The notes under the pieces: model-generated | Databases searched by the model: none | Told to the model about the DNA's origin: nothing | The model's input: the letters and a program-made list of their open reading frames with translations, nothing else | Assembly: GCA_029945445.1 (NCBI GenBank) | Contig: JAQSCO010000057.1 | Span: 418,985 to 482,984, forward strand | Length of the DNA: 64,000 nucleotides | Reading direction: 5' to 3' | Source: Lacunisphaera sp. | GTDB taxonomy: Bacteria > Verrucomicrobiota > Verrucomicrobiia > Opitutales > Opitutaceae | Shown: piece by piece, positions 18,065-27,510 of the stretch | Position numbering within the stretch: position 1 is the first letter of the stretch | How the letters are laid out: every line of letters starts with the position of its first letter | Made by a program: the position numbers and the translations under genes

Positions 18065-18928
18065 ATGAAATTCTTCCGCCATCTGACCATCGCCCTGAGT
18101 CTTGGGCTGGTGAGCCTCATGGGCCAGCCGGCGGCACCGGCCGGCCGCGGGAACTTCGGCTTTGAGAACGGCGGGCACAAGCTCACGGTCTGGTATTACC
18201 GGCCGGCGGGATTGACGGCGGACGCCCCGGTGCTCTTCGTCATCCACGGGGTCGGCCGCAACGCCGAGGAATACCTCGGCGACTGGATCGAGTTCGCCGA
18301 CCAGAAGCATTTCCTGCTGGTCGTGCCGGAATTTTCCAAGGCGGAGTTTCCCGGCGAGGAAGCCTTCAACTCGGGCAACCTGTTCGATGCCGCCGGCGGG
18401 CCGCGACCGCGCGGGCAGTGGTCGTTCAGCGTGATCGAACCGCTCTTTGACGCGCTGCCCGGCCAGCTGGGCACGCGCCGCAAGGACTATATGATCTACG
18501 GCCACTCCGCCGGGGCGCAGTTCGTGCAGCGCTTCCTCTACTTTGTGCCGGAGGCGCGGGTCACCCGGGCCATCGCCGCCAACGCCGGGTGGTATATGCT
18601 GCCCACGTTCGCCACTGGCTTCCCCTACGGGCTCAAGGGCACCGCGGCGGACGCGGCGGCGCTGCGGGTCGCGTTCGCGCGTCCGATGGTGGTGCTCCTG
18701 GGCGAGGCGGATACGGACGCCGGTCATCCCGCGCTGCGGCACACCCCGGAATCGGATGCACAGGGGCTCTACCGCTTGGCGCGCGGCCAGTTTTTCTTTG
18801 CCCACGCCAAGGCGGAGGCCGAGGCCCTGCACGTTCCCTTTCACTGGACCCTTGCGACGGCGCCGGGGATAGCCCATGTCAACAAGGCCATGGCGCCCTT
18901 CGCCGTCCGCCTGCTCTTTCCCGACTAA
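18065..18928 (+). CDS. Secreted alpha/beta hydrolase
   Basis: A 287-residue hydrolase. The ATG at 18065 opens a signal peptide (MKFFRHLTIALSLGLVSLMG). Motifs in order: F-V-I-H-G-V-G-R-N (oxyanion region), nucleophile elbow Y-G-H-S-A-G-A-Q (Ser about 143), L-G-E-A-D-T-D (probable acid) and G-I-A-H-V-N-K (probable catalytic His). The layout matches poly(3-hydroxybutyrate)-depolymerase/esterase-like secreted hydrolases. Its stop lies 24 bp before the TonB-receptor gene, so the two are probably co-transcribed and the enzyme may act on the receptor's substrate. Substrate not known. Confidence 0.85.
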   Translation: MKFFRHLTIALSLGLVSLMGQPAAPAGRGNFGFENGGHKLTVWYYRPAGLTADAPVLFVIHGVGRNAEEYLGDWIEFADQKHFLLVVPEFSKAEFPGEEAFNSGNLFDAAGGPRPRGQWSFSVIEPLFDALPGQLGTRRKDYMIYGHSAGAQFVQRFLYFVPEARVTRAIAANAGWYMLPTFATGFPYGLKGTAADAAALRVAFARPMVVLLGEADTDAGHPALRHTPESDAQGLYRLARGQFFFAHAKAEAEALHVPFHWTLATAPGIAHVNKAMAPFAVRLLFPD

Positions 18929-18952
18929 GACTCCTCACCCCAACCGATCACC

Positions 18953-21900
18953 ATGAGCAAACCGCAATATCCTCACCGCCGGCACCTTGCTGCCGTCTTT
19001 CTCGCGTCCACCCTGTTCACCCTGAACCTGCCCGCCCAGCAGGCGCCCACGGCCAATGTCGCGGCCGAGGGGCCCGTGGTGCAGCTCGAACGGTTCACCG
19101 TCACCGGCTCGAACATCAAGCGGCTCGATCAGGAAAAAGCCCTGCCCGTCACCGTCCTCGACCGCGACGCGATGGAGGGGCGCGACGCCGCGCAGGCCTC
19201 GGACCTGATGACCGCGCTGCCGTTCGTCACCGGCCTGCCCGGCAACGAGACCGCGACGCTCGGCGCCACCGCGCGCGGCGACAACGCCACCGTCTCGCTG
19301 CGCGGCATCCCCTCGAGCAATACGCTCGTGCTGCTGAACGGCCGCCGCCTTGCCCCGCACCCCATCAGCCAGGCCGAGGCCGGCGTGCCGACGCTGTCCA
19401 CCAACATCAACCAGCTGCCCACCCGCGGCCTCAATCGCATTGACGTGCTGCGCGACGGCGCCTCCTCCGTCTACGGCACCGACGCAGTGGCCGGCGTGGT
19501 GAACTACATCACGCGCGCCGATTTTCGCGGCACGGAGCTGCAACTGCGCTTCGGCGAGACCAACTACTCCGACGGCCAGGAATACCGCGCCACACTCACG
19601 CACGGATTTGATTTCGCCAGCGGCAAGGGCCGCGCCATGATCACCGCCGACTACTACAACCGCGCGGCGATGTTCGCCCGCGACCGCGATTTCTCCGCCG
19701 AGGCCGACAACAGCTACCGCGCGCCGGCGCCGTGGAATGTCTCGACGAACACCACCTTCAACCTGCGGTCCGCCACCACCCAATACGGCAACTACCTGCT
19801 CGGCAGTATCACTGCGACCGACGCGTTCGGCAACGTCACCGGCTTCACCGGCGCGCGCCCGACCGGCGTGCCGTCCACCCTCGCCGCCACCTCCGGCCAG
19901 TTCTTCCTCGCCCCCAACGGCACCGGCGGCGTGCAGTTCCTGACTGCTACGCCCAGCCGTGCCGGCGCGACGCACGACTATTACTGGAACAATAACGCCT
20001 ACCGCGTCATCCAGCCCGAGTCGAAGCGCACCTCGCTCTTCGCCAGCGGCGAATACGATCTCACGCCGAAGCTCACGCTGTTCTCCGACCTGAGTCTCTA
20101 CCGTGCGGATTCCCTGACCTTCCGCGAGCCCGACGGCATCACGCAGAGCACGGACGGATTCATCATCGTGCCGTCCACCAACCCCTGGAATCCCTTCGGC
20201 GACCGTTTCTGGTCGCCCACCGGCGCGGCCAACGCCGACGGCACGCCGCGCCTCACCGGCACGCCCTCCGCGGTCTCGATCACCAACAAGCGCCTCAGCG
20301 ACCTGATGCAGCGCACCGCCACGGTCACCGACACGATCTACCGCGGCGTCGCGGGCGTGCGCGGCAAGCTCTTCGACACCTGGTCGTGGGAGGGCGCGGT
20401 GCTCTACTCGCAGGCCAAGGTCAGCGACGACGAGGAGGGCCCCAGCCGCAAGAGCAAGATCATCGCCGCCATCAACCAGACCACCCCGGCGACGGCGTTC
20501 AACCCCTTCACCCGCACCTTCGCCGTGCAGGGCGGCACGCTCGCGGTCACCGGCGACTACGTGAATCCGGAGAGTGTCCAGCAGACCTTCCGCTCCCAGT
20601 TTGTCCGCGAGGGCACGACCAAGCTCGGCAGCGGCGACATCCGCGCGTCCGGCGACCTGCTCCCGACTTGGGGCGGCAATTCAATCAGCACGGCCGTGGG
20701 CGGCGAGTGGCGCTATGAGGGCTACGACGACGTCCGCCCCCCCTACGCCGGCCTGAATCCCGCCGGCTCCGGCCTCGATCCGTCCACGAACGATTTCCTC
20801 GGTTTCTCGCCGAACTCCGACACGCACGGCACCCGACACGTCGCCGCCGCCTATGCCGAGGTGGTCGTGCCGCTGGCCGGCAATAAATTCCGCCTGCCGC
20901 TGGTCCACTCGTTCGAACTCTCCGCGTCCGCGCGCTATGAAAACTACTCCGACTTCGGCAGCACCACGAAGCCCAAATTCGGCGCCAACTGGCGGCCGTT
21001 GCCTTGGGTGATGGTGCGCGCGTCCTACAACGAGGGCTTCCATGCGCCGAACCTTGCGCAGCTCTTCACCGGCACGCTCATCCGCACCGTGACCGGCAGC
21101 ACGGATACCTACCGCAGCCCGGTCACGGGCCTGCCGACCGACGGCCCGTCCAACCGCCGCAGCGTCGCCTCGGGTAACCCGAACCTCCAGCCCGAGGAAT
21201 CCAAGGGCAAATCCGCCGGCCTCGTCATTGAGGTGCCGAAGGTCAAGGGCCTGTCCTTTGGCGTCGACTACTGGGAGATCGCGCAGACAAGCGTGATCGC
21301 CGCGTCCGGCTCGATCGCCGACGACAACCAGGCGCTCAACGTCGCCACGCAGGCCGCGCTCGCCGCCGGTACCCCCATCGCGAACATCGACCTCGGCTCC
21401 GGCACGGCCAACTACCTGGGCGACAACTCGGTCGTCCGCCTCGCGGTCACGCAGGCCGACCGCGACGCCTTCGCGCTCTTCAATTCCACCCGCACGCCCG
21501 GCAACCAGAAGGCCGTGGTCGGCGCCATCGACATCCTCCGCACGACCTACTTCAACAAGTCGTCCCAGTTCGTGAACGGCCTCGACTTCGACCTGAACTA
21601 CAAGTTTCCCGCCCTGGCGATCGGCAACTTCACGTTCAACACGACGTGGACGAAGCTGATCGACTTCCACGCTTACAACAGCGCCGGCGCCGCGCGCACC
21701 GACCTGCTCTGGACCAACTCCGCCGCCGTCGGCGGCGCCACCCCGAAGTGGCGCGGCAGCATGGCGCTCAACTGGCGCCACCAGGCCTGGGGCGCCGGCT
21801 TTTCCGCCTACTACATCGGCGACTACAGCGACAGCGGCGCGACGACCACGCAGTCCATCGCGGATTCGCTGGGCAACCCGAAATACATCGTGCCGGTCTT

Positions 21901-22144
21901 CACCGGCGGCACCACGGTCTACCGCTACCGGGTGAACAGCTCCATCAGCTACAACGCCAGCGTCTCATATCGCCTCCGCACCAATAACAAATGGACGAAC
22001 GACATGACCATCCGCGTCGGCGTCGTGAACCTGTTCAACGCGAAGCCGCCGCTCTCGAGCGACTCGCGCGGCTACGATCCGGCCATCTACAACCTGATGG
22101 CGCGCGGCCAGTCGTGGTCGATCCAGCTGACCAAGCGGCTGTAG
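18953..22144 (+). CDS. TonB-dependent outer-membrane receptor
   Basis: A 1063-residue receptor with signal peptide (to about A26). A TonB-box-like segment reads V-Q-L-E-R-F-T-V-T-G-S-N-I-K. The plug (about 45-200) contains T-V-S-L-R-G-I, T-L-V-L-L-N-G-R-R-L-A and V-L-R-D-G-A-S-S-V-Y-G-T-D-A-V-A-G-V-V-N. The 22-strand barrel follows, with typical N-P-N-L-Q-P-E-E-S (about 740) and a C-terminal strand ending Q-S-W-S-I-Q-L-T-K-R-L. It imports a bulky nutrient across the outer membrane using TonB energy. The hydrolase gene just upstream and the DctA symporter downstream suggest uptake and breakdown of an ester-, acid- or peptide-containing compound (inference). Confidence 0.93.
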   Translation: MSKPQYPHRRHLAAVFLASTLFTLNLPAQQAPTANVAAEGPVVQLERFTVTGSNIKRLDQEKALPVTVLDRDAMEGRDAAQASDLMTALPFVTGLPGNETATLGATARGDNATVSLRGIPSSNTLVLLNGRRLAPHPISQAEAGVPTLSTNINQLPTRGLNRIDVLRDGASSVYGTDAVAGVVNYITRADFRGTELQLRFGETNYSDGQEYRATLTHGFDFASGKGRAMITADYYNRAAMFARDRDFSAEADNSYRAPAPWNVSTNTTFNLRSATTQYGNYLLGSITATDAFGNVTGFTGARPTGVPSTLAATSGQFFLAPNGTGGVQFLTATPSRAGATHDYYWNNNAYRVIQPESKRTSLFASGEYDLTPKLTLFSDLSLYRADSLTFREPDGITQSTDGFIIVPSTNPWNPFGDRFWSPTGAANADGTPRLTGTPSAVSITNKRLSDLMQRTATVTDTIYRGVAGVRGKLFDTWSWEGAVLYSQAKVSDDEEGPSRKSKIIAAINQTTPATAFNPFTRTFAVQGGTLAVTGDYVNPESVQQTFRSQFVREGTTKLGSGDIRASGDLLPTWGGNSISTAVGGEWRYEGYDDVRPPYAGLNPAGSGLDPSTNDFLGFSPNSDTHGTRHVAAAYAEVVVPLAGNKFRLPLVHSFELSASARYENYSDFGSTTKPKFGANWRPLPWVMVRASYNEGFHAPNLAQLFTGTLIRTVTGSTDTYRSPVTGLPTDGPSNRRSVASGNPNLQPEESKGKSAGLVIEVPKVKGLSFGVDYWEIAQTSVIAASGSIADDNQALNVATQAALAAGTPIANIDLGSGTANYLGDNSVVRLAVTQADRDAFALFNSTRTPGNQKAVVGAIDILRTTYFNKSSQFVNGLDFDLNYKFPALAIGNFTFNTTWTKLIDFHAYNSAGAARTDLLWTNSAAVGGATPKWRGSMALNWRHQAWGAGFSAYYIGDYSDSGATTTQSIADSLGNPKYIVPVFTGGTTVYRYRVNSSISYNASVSYRLRTNNKWTNDMTIRVGVVNLFNAKPPLSSDSRGYDPAIYNLMARGQSWSIQLTKRL

Positions 22145-22167
22145 GTCCCGCATCCATGCAATCGGAA

Positions 22168-22239
22168 TGTAGGGTCGCCGCTTGCCGGCGGACCGCGCCA
22201 CGAGCGAACAACGGCCCGGCGACAAGCGCCGGCCCTACA
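22168..22239. repeat. 72-bp imperfect inverted repeat, REP/MITE-like
   Basis: The arms begin TGTAGGG at 22168 and end CCCTACA at 22239. Each arm is about 27 bp, and the arms differ at about six positions, mostly C/G swaps in GC-rich triplets. The loop is about 18 bp. The arm text (TGTAGGG, then a GC-rich stretch with CGCTTG) resembles dispersed intergenic palindromes of this type. It sits between the receptor and dctA genes, where it could also stop or stabilise transcripts. Only one copy is in the window. Confidence 0.55.
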
Positions 22240-22342
22240 TCCGTATTGGGGTGATTGAGCCTGACGGATCAGCCTTAACCGGCGTTCAGTCCCGGTTCAG
22301 CCTCGATTCACCCGGCGCGCTCATCTTAATGCCGGCTACCCC

Positions 22343-23596
22343 ATGAAGAAAATTGCCTCCCACCTCTATGTCCAGGTGCTGATCGCGATCGTGGCGGGCA
22401 TCTTCCTCGGGCATTTTGAGCCGGAGTTCGGCGCCTCCCTGAAGCCGCTCGGCGATGCGTTCATCAAGCTCATCAAGATGCTCATCGGGCCGATCATCTT
22501 CACGACGGTCGTGGCGGGCATCGGCGGCATGGGCAACCTGCGGCAGGTCGGGCGCGTCGGGCTCAAGTCGCTGCTTTATTTCGAGGTCGTCACCACGTTC
22601 GCGCTCATCATCGGTCTGGTCGTCGCCAACACCTTTGCCCCCGGCACCGGCGTGCACGCCACGGCGGCTTCGCTGGATGCCGGGGCGGTCGCTCAATACA
22701 CCAAGGCCGCGTCCAGCCTGGGCATTGTCGACTGGGCCCTGCATGTGATTCCCGCGACCTTTGTCGGCGCGTTCACGGAGGGCGAGATTCTGCAGGTGCT
22801 GCTTATTGCGCTCCTGTTCGGGTTTGCGCTGGCGCACCTCGGGGATATCGGCCGGCCGGTCGTTGTGCTGCTGCATGATGTTTCCAAGGTCTTTTTCGTC
22901 ATGGTCGGCCTGATCTCGAAACTCGCTCCGCTCGCGGCTTTCGGCGCGATGGCCTTCACCATCGGCAAATACGGGCTCGGCTCGCTCAAGTCCCTCGCCG
23001 GCCTGATGGCCTGCGTCTACCTGACCTGCTTCTTGTTCATCACCGTGGTGCTGGGGCTGATCGCGCGTTTCGCCGGCTTCTCGCTGTGGAAGATCATCAA
23101 GTTCATCCGCGAGGAACTGCTCATCGTCATCGGCACCTCGTCGTCCGAGGCGGCGCTGCCGGGGTTGATGAGCAAGATGGAGCGGGCGGGCTGCCAGCCG
23201 TCCGTCGTCGGCATCGTCGTGCCCGCGGGCTACTCCTTCAACCTCGACGGCACCTGCATCTACCTGACGATGGCGTCGATTTTCATCGCCCAGGCCACCG
23301 ACACGCCGCTTACGCTCGCCCAGGAACTTGGGCTGCTGGGCGTGCTGCTGCTGACGTCGAAGGGCGCGGCGGGCGTCACCGGCAGCGGCTTCATCACGCT
23401 GGCGGCCACGCTGGCCGCGACCGGCACCGTGCCCGTGGCCGGCATGGCGCTCATCCTCGGCGTCGACCGCTTCATGTCGGAGGCGCGCGCCATCACCAAT
23501 TTCATCGGCAACACCGTCGCCACGCTCGTGATCGCCAAGTGGGACGGCAGCTACGATGCCGCCAGCGCGGAGGCGCGCGAGGTCCTGCGGTCCTGA
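22343..23596 (+). CDS. dctA: C4-dicarboxylate/amino acid:cation symporter
   Basis: A 417-residue symporter of the DctA/GltP family (SLC1 fold), taking up C4-dicarboxylates (succinate, fumarate, malate) or acidic amino acids with protons or sodium. Key motifs: [14 protein letters not shown] in the N-terminal half, serine-rich [10 protein letters not shown] (hairpin 1), [12 protein letters not shown] (helix 7) and [12 protein letters not shown] (hairpin 2). These match DctA more closely than glutamate carriers. The ATG at 22343 begins M-K-K-I-A-S-H-L-Y. The GGT-like gene starts 6 bp after its stop, so they form an operon. Confidence 0.92.
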   Translation: MKKIASHLYVQVLIAIVAGIFLGHFEPEFGASLKPLGDAFIKLIKMLIGPIIFTTVVAGIGGMGNLRQVGRVGLKSLLYFEVVTTFALIIGLVVANTFAPGTGVHATAASLDAGAVAQYTKAASSLGIVDWALHVIPATFVGAFTEGEILQVLLIALLFGFALAHLGDIGRPVVVLLHDVSKVFFVMVGLISKLAPLAAFGAMAFTIGKYGLGSLKSLAGLMACVYLTCFLFITVVLGLIARFAGFSLWKIIKFIREELLIVIGTSSSEAALPGLMSKMERAGCQPSVVGIVVPAGYSFNLDGTCIYLTMASIFIAQATDTPLTLAQELGLLGVLLLTSKGAAGVTGSGFITLAATLAATGTVPVAGMALILGVDRFMSEARAITNFIGNTVATLVIAKWDGSYDAASAEAREVLRS

Positions 23597-23602
23597 TCCC
23601 TG

Positions 23603-25300
23603 ATGCACCGCCTGGTCCGCCTCTCCCTCTGCTGGTTCGTCGGCACGCTGGCCGTCGTCGCGGCGGCGGTGCCGGTCAAGGTCGACCCGGTCAGCGCGCC
23701 GCACGGCATGGTCGTCGCCGGTCACCCGCAGGCCGCGCAGGCCGGGTTCGACACGCTCAAGGCCGGCGGCAACGCCATCGACGCGGCGATCGCCGTCTCG
23801 CTCGCCCTCGGCGTGACCGAGCCCTACGGCTCCGGTCTCGGCGGCAAGCTCATGCTGCTTTATTACGAGGCGACGACGCGCCGGACCTACGTGATCGAGG
23901 CGATGGACGCAGCCGGCTCGCTCGACGTGGCCGACTACCAGAAACGCCCCGACGAGGACCACAGCTACGGCTACGGCGCGGTCTGCGTGCCCGGCCTGGC
24001 GGCGGGCCTGTGGACGGCGCACGGGAAATGGGGCAAATTAAAATGGGCCGACGATGTCGCGCCCTCGATCAAGCTCGCGCGCGAGGGCTTCGAGATCCTG
24101 CCCAAGACGCGCGACTTCTTTGCCGAGCAGGAAAAGAAACTCCGCCGCGGCGATGCCGAGATTGCGCGGCTCTACCTGCCCGGTGGCCAGTTGCCGGCGA
24201 TCGGTTCGCGGCTGGCGAACGCCGACCTCGCGTCCACGCTCGAGATGCTGGCGAAGAACGGCCGCGACGGTTTCTACCGCGGCCCGGTGGCCGAGGCCAT
24301 CCTCGCGGCGTCGGCCAAGGGTGGGGGCGTGCTGACCGCGGACGACCTGGCGCACTACGAGGCGCGGGTGGTCGAGCCCATCGGCATTGATTTCCGCGGT
24401 TATCACCTGGCCTCGAGCCCGCCGCCGACGAACGGCGCGCCGCTATTCCTCACCATCATGAAGGCGCTCGAGGACGACACCTTCGCCGGCGGGCCGCTGC
24501 GCTCCGCGGCGAACATGGACCGCATCGGCCGGGTCTGGCGCGTGGTGCAGCCGCTCGTGCAGCGCACGGCCGGTGATGCGCCGGCGGCGCGGTTCAATTT
24601 CGAGAAGCTGGTCGCGCCGGATTCCATCGCGGCAATCCGCGCGCAGGCCGCGGCCGACACGGTGGTGGTGCCCAAGGCGGCGTGGTTCGACGACAGCGGC
24701 TCCTCTGACAGCGCGATGGCGGCGACCACGCACTTCCTAGTCGCCGATGCGGCGGGCAACATTGTCTGCGCCACGCAATCCCAGAGCCTCCACTTTGGTG
24801 CGGGCGTCGTCCCGCCCGGCACCGGCGTCGTGCTCAACGACTCGATGAGTAATTTCTCCTTCAATGAGCCGCGGAGCCCGAACTACCTCGCGCCCGGCCA
24901 GCGCCCGCGCAGCACGATTTCGCCGACGATCGTGTTCCGCGCCGGCCGGCCGGTGTTCGCGATCGGCATTCCGGGCGCCGCGCGCATCCCGACCGCGATG
25001 CTGCAGGCATTGCTCGACCGGCTCGCGCTTAACCGGCCGCTGGCCGAGGCCATCGGCGACACGCGCGTGCACTTCGACCGCAACTGGCGCCGCAACGACG
25101 AGGAGTCCATCGAGGGCGAGCTTTCCTATCCGGCGACCGATGCGACGGAGCTGCGCCGGCTCGGCTGGAAGGTGGAGCTCGCGGAACCGCCTGGCACCGG
25201 CCGGCTGTTCGGCGGCATCAACGCCATCGAACTGAATCCCGGCGGCGGCTACACCGGCTACGCCGATCCGCGCCGGACCAACGCCGCGATCGGTTACTGA
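23603..25300 (+). CDS. Divergent gamma-glutamyltransferase-family Ntn hydrolase
   Basis: A 565-residue exported protein (signal peptide to about A22) of the self-cleaving GGT superfamily. The autoprocessing Thr375 is in A-T-T-H-F-L-V-A-D. Also conserved are N-A-I-D-A-A-I-A (57-64), P-P-P-T-N-G-A and R-P-R-S-T-I-S-P-T. Compared with the E. coli enzyme, several residues that bind the glutamyl group are changed. The R-E-x-A-P region reads A-M-D-A-A-G (the glutamate-binding Arg is absent), L-N-N-Q-M-D-D-F is L-N-D-S-M-S-N-F (Gln and Asp lost), and G-S-P-G-G-S-R-I is G-I-P-G-A-A-R-I. It is therefore probably active on another amide, or not a gamma-glutamyl enzyme. It is co-transcribed with dctA. 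Confidence 0.85.
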   Translation: MHRLVRLSLCWFVGTLAVVAAAVPVKVDPVSAPHGMVVAGHPQAAQAGFDTLKAGGNAIDAAIAVSLALGVTEPYGSGLGGKLMLLYYEATTRRTYVIEAMDAAGSLDVADYQKRPDEDHSYGYGAVCVPGLAAGLWTAHGKWGKLKWADDVAPSIKLAREGFEILPKTRDFFAEQEKKLRRGDAEIARLYLPGGQLPAIGSRLANADLASTLEMLAKNGRDGFYRGPVAEAILAASAKGGGVLTADDLAHYEARVVEPIGIDFRGYHLASSPPPTNGAPLFLTIMKALEDDTFAGGPLRSAANMDRIGRVWRVVQPLVQRTAGDAPAARFNFEKLVAPDSIAAIRAQAAADTVVVPKAAWFDDSGSSDSAMAATTHFLVADAAGNIVCATQSQSLHFGAGVVPPGTGVVLNDSMSNFSFNEPRSPNYLAPGQRPRSTISPTIVFRAGRPVFAIGIPGAARIPTAMLQALLDRLALNRPLAEAIGDTRVHFDRNWRRNDEESIEGELSYPATDATELRRLGWKVELAEPPGTGRLFGGINAIELNPGGGYTGYADPRRTNAAIGY

Positions 25301-25314
25301 AACGCCGCGCGCGA

Positions 25315-25485
25315 TTATTTATAATGCAGCGCGACTTTCCAGCCCACCCACACGCCCAGCATGCTGCCCAGGCCGCTCAGCACGATCGAGCCCAGCGAAA
25401 AAGAGTCCATGCCCAGCACCGTGGCGAGGAGGCCGCCGAGCGTGCCGAAGATCGCCGTCCCGGCGAAAATGCAGAGCTTCATCAT
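25315..25485 (-). CDS. Small membrane protein, 56 residues
   Basis: Reading the minus strand from ATG 25485 gives 56 codons ending in TAA at 25315. The protein has two hydrophobic segments (about 4-24, [11 protein letters not shown], and 32-52, [20 protein letters not shown]) separated by a short polar turn. This is a common pattern of small two-helix inner-membrane proteins in this lineage. No ribosome-binding site is evident and the gene is on the opposite strand to both neighbours. It is the only coding content seen between 25301 and 25625. Function unknown. Confidence 0.55.
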   Translation of the reverse strand: MMKLCIFAGTAIFGTLGGLLATVLGMDSFSLGSIVLSGLGSMLGVWVGWKVALHYK

Positions 25486-25625
25486 GCGCGCAGCGTAGCC
25501 GCGGGCTTTTTACAGGCGAGGCGCAAAACGCCCCCGCTAATCCTGAACACAAATTAACTTCATTCACCCCGGCCGCCGGGTCTTTCCCGTTTACTCACCC
25601 CCGGCCTTCGACACTCTCAACGCCC

Positions 25626-27446
25626 ATGAAGCCCAATACGAAGCCCCTGACGAACAACCCCCATCTCATCCAATGGGTAAAGAAAATGGAGGCCCTCTGT
25701 CAGCCCGACGCCATCCACTGGGTGGATGGCACCCAGGAGGAATACGACGCGCTGTGCGGCGTCATGGTGGCCGCCGGCACGTTCATCAAGCTCAACCAAC
25801 ACAAGTGGCCGGGCTGCTATTACGCGCGCTCGGACGCCGGGGACGTGGCCCGCGTCGAGGACCGCACCTACATCTGCTCGCATTCCAAGGAGGCCGCCGG
25901 CCCCACGAACAACTGGGTCAACCCTTATGAGATGAAGAAGACCCTGCGCGGGCTCTTCGACGGCTGCATGAAGGGCCGCACCATGTATGTGCTCGCCTAC
26001 AGCATGGGCCCCATCGGCTCGCCCATGTCGCAGATCGGCGTCCAGTTGACCGACTCGCCCTACGTCGTCGTGAACATGCGCATCATGGCGCGCATCGGCA
26101 CCAAGGTGTTTCATCTGATCGACAAGGATTTCAAGCGCGTCGTTCCTTGCATGCACTCCGTCGGCCTGCCGCTGGCCAAGGACCAGCAGGATGTCCCGTG
26201 GCCGTGCAACAAGGAGAAATACATCGTCCACTTCCCGGAGACGCGCGAGATCTGGAGCTACGGTTCCGGCTATGGCGGCAACGCGCTGCTCGGCAAGAAG
26301 TGCTTCGCGCTCCGCATCGCCAGCGCGATGGCGCGCGACGAGGGCTGGATGGCCGAGCACATGCTCATCCTCGGCGTCGAGAACCCGCAGGGCAAAAAGA
26401 CCTACGTCGCGGCCGCGTTCCCCAGCGCGTGCGGCAAGACCAACTTTGCCATGATGATCCCGCCGCCGGCCTTCGCCAAGAAGGGCTGGAAGGTCTGGAC
26501 CGTCGGCGACGACATCGCCTGGATCAAGCCCGACGCCGCCGGCCGCCTGCACGCGATCAACCCGGAGGCCGGCTTCTTCGGCGTCGCGCCGGGCACGAGC
26601 AACTCGACCAACCCGAACGCCATGGCCGCGCTCGCGAAGAACACCATCTTCACCAACGTCGCGCTCACGCCCGACGGCGGCGTGTGGTGGGAAGGCATGA
26701 CCGGGCAGGCCCCGGCCGAGTGCCTCGACTGGCAGGGCAAGCGCTGGACGCCCGAGATGGCACTCCAGACCGGCGCCAAGGCCGCGCACCCGAACTCCCG
26801 CTTCACCGCCCCGGCGTCCCAGTGCCCGACGATCGACCCCGACTGGGAGAATCCCGAGGGCGTGCCGATCAGCGCGTTCATCTTCGGCGGCCGCCGCGCG
26901 ACGACGATGCCGCTGGTCTACCAGGCCTTCAACTGGTCGAGCGGCGTCTACGTCGGCGCCACGATGGGCTCGGAGATGACTGCGGCCGCCGCCGGCACGG
27001 TCGGCAAGGTCCGCCGCGACCCGATGGCCATGCTGCCGTTCTGCGGCTACAACATGGGCGACTACTTCCGCCACTGGATCAACATGCAGCGCAACCTCAG
27101 CGAGACGCCGCGCATTTTCCACGTGAACTGGTTCCGCAAGGACGCGGACGGCAAGTTCATGTGGCCGGGCTTCTCGGAAAACATGCGCGTCCTCAAGTGG
27201 ATCGTGGACCGCGTGCGCGCCGGCGGCCGGGCCAAGGAGACGCCCATCGGCTGGATGCCGCGCTATCAGGACCTCGAGTGGGACGGCATGGATTTCCCGA
27301 AGGAGAAGTTCGAGGAGCTGCAGGCCTTCGACCGCGCCGCGTGGCGCGCCGAGGTGCTCGGGCACGAGGAACTCTTCATCGACCTGCACTCGCACCTCCC
27401 GAAGGAGCTCATGTTCGAGCGCGAACTGCTCATCTGCCGCATGTAG
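25626..27446 (+). CDS. pckG: Phosphoenolpyruvate carboxykinase, GTP-type
   Basis: A 606-residue enzyme converting oxaloacetate and GTP to phosphoenolpyruvate, GDP and CO2, the first committed step of gluconeogenesis, in the cytoplasm. Family hallmarks: the kinase P-loop [13 protein letters not shown] (about 263-275) with the hyper-reactive Cys, [10 protein letters not shown] (about 125-134), G-D-D-I-A-W and [12 protein letters not shown]. Length is standard. The neighbouring acetate symporter, dctA and putA fit growth on organic acids and amino acids, where PEPCK is needed. A hairpin follows 37 bp beyond the stop. Confidence 0.96.
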   Translation: MKPNTKPLTNNPHLIQWVKKMEALCQPDAIHWVDGTQEEYDALCGVMVAAGTFIKLNQHKWPGCYYARSDAGDVARVEDRTYICSHSKEAAGPTNNWVNPYEMKKTLRGLFDGCMKGRTMYVLAYSMGPIGSPMSQIGVQLTDSPYVVVNMRIMARIGTKVFHLIDKDFKRVVPCMHSVGLPLAKDQQDVPWPCNKEKYIVHFPETREIWSYGSGYGGNALLGKKCFALRIASAMARDEGWMAEHMLILGVENPQGKKTYVAAAFPSACGKTNFAMMIPPPAFAKKGWKVWTVGDDIAWIKPDAAGRLHAINPEAGFFGVAPGTSNSTNPNAMAALAKNTIFTNVALTPDGGVWWEGMTGQAPAECLDWQGKRWTPEMALQTGAKAAHPNSRFTAPASQCPTIDPDWENPEGVPISAFIFGGRRATTMPLVYQAFNWSSGVYVGATMGSEMTAAAAGTVGKVRRDPMAMLPFCGYNMGDYFRHWINMQRNLSETPRIFHVNWFRKDADGKFMWPGFSENMRVLKWIVDRVRAGGRAKETPIGWMPRYQDLEWDGMDFPKEKFEELQAFDRAAWRAEVLGHEELFIDLHSHLPKELMFERELLICRM

Positions 27447-27483
27447 GCCGGCTTGATCGTAAATCTTGCCGAAACAAATTCCC

Positions 27484-27510
27484 GGCGCATGGTTCCAAGG
27501 ACCATGCGCC
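27484..27510 (+). terminator. Stem-loop after pckG overlapping next start
   Basis: GGCGCATGGT (27484-27493) and ACCATGCGCC (27501-27510) form a perfect 10-bp stem around TCCAAGG, extendable with one bulge. It is followed by the T-rich stretch GTTTGCTTTTTG. It looks like a terminator for pckG, but both candidate start codons of the next gene (27489 and 27504) lie inside the stem, so it may control expression of that gene too. Confidence 0.55.
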
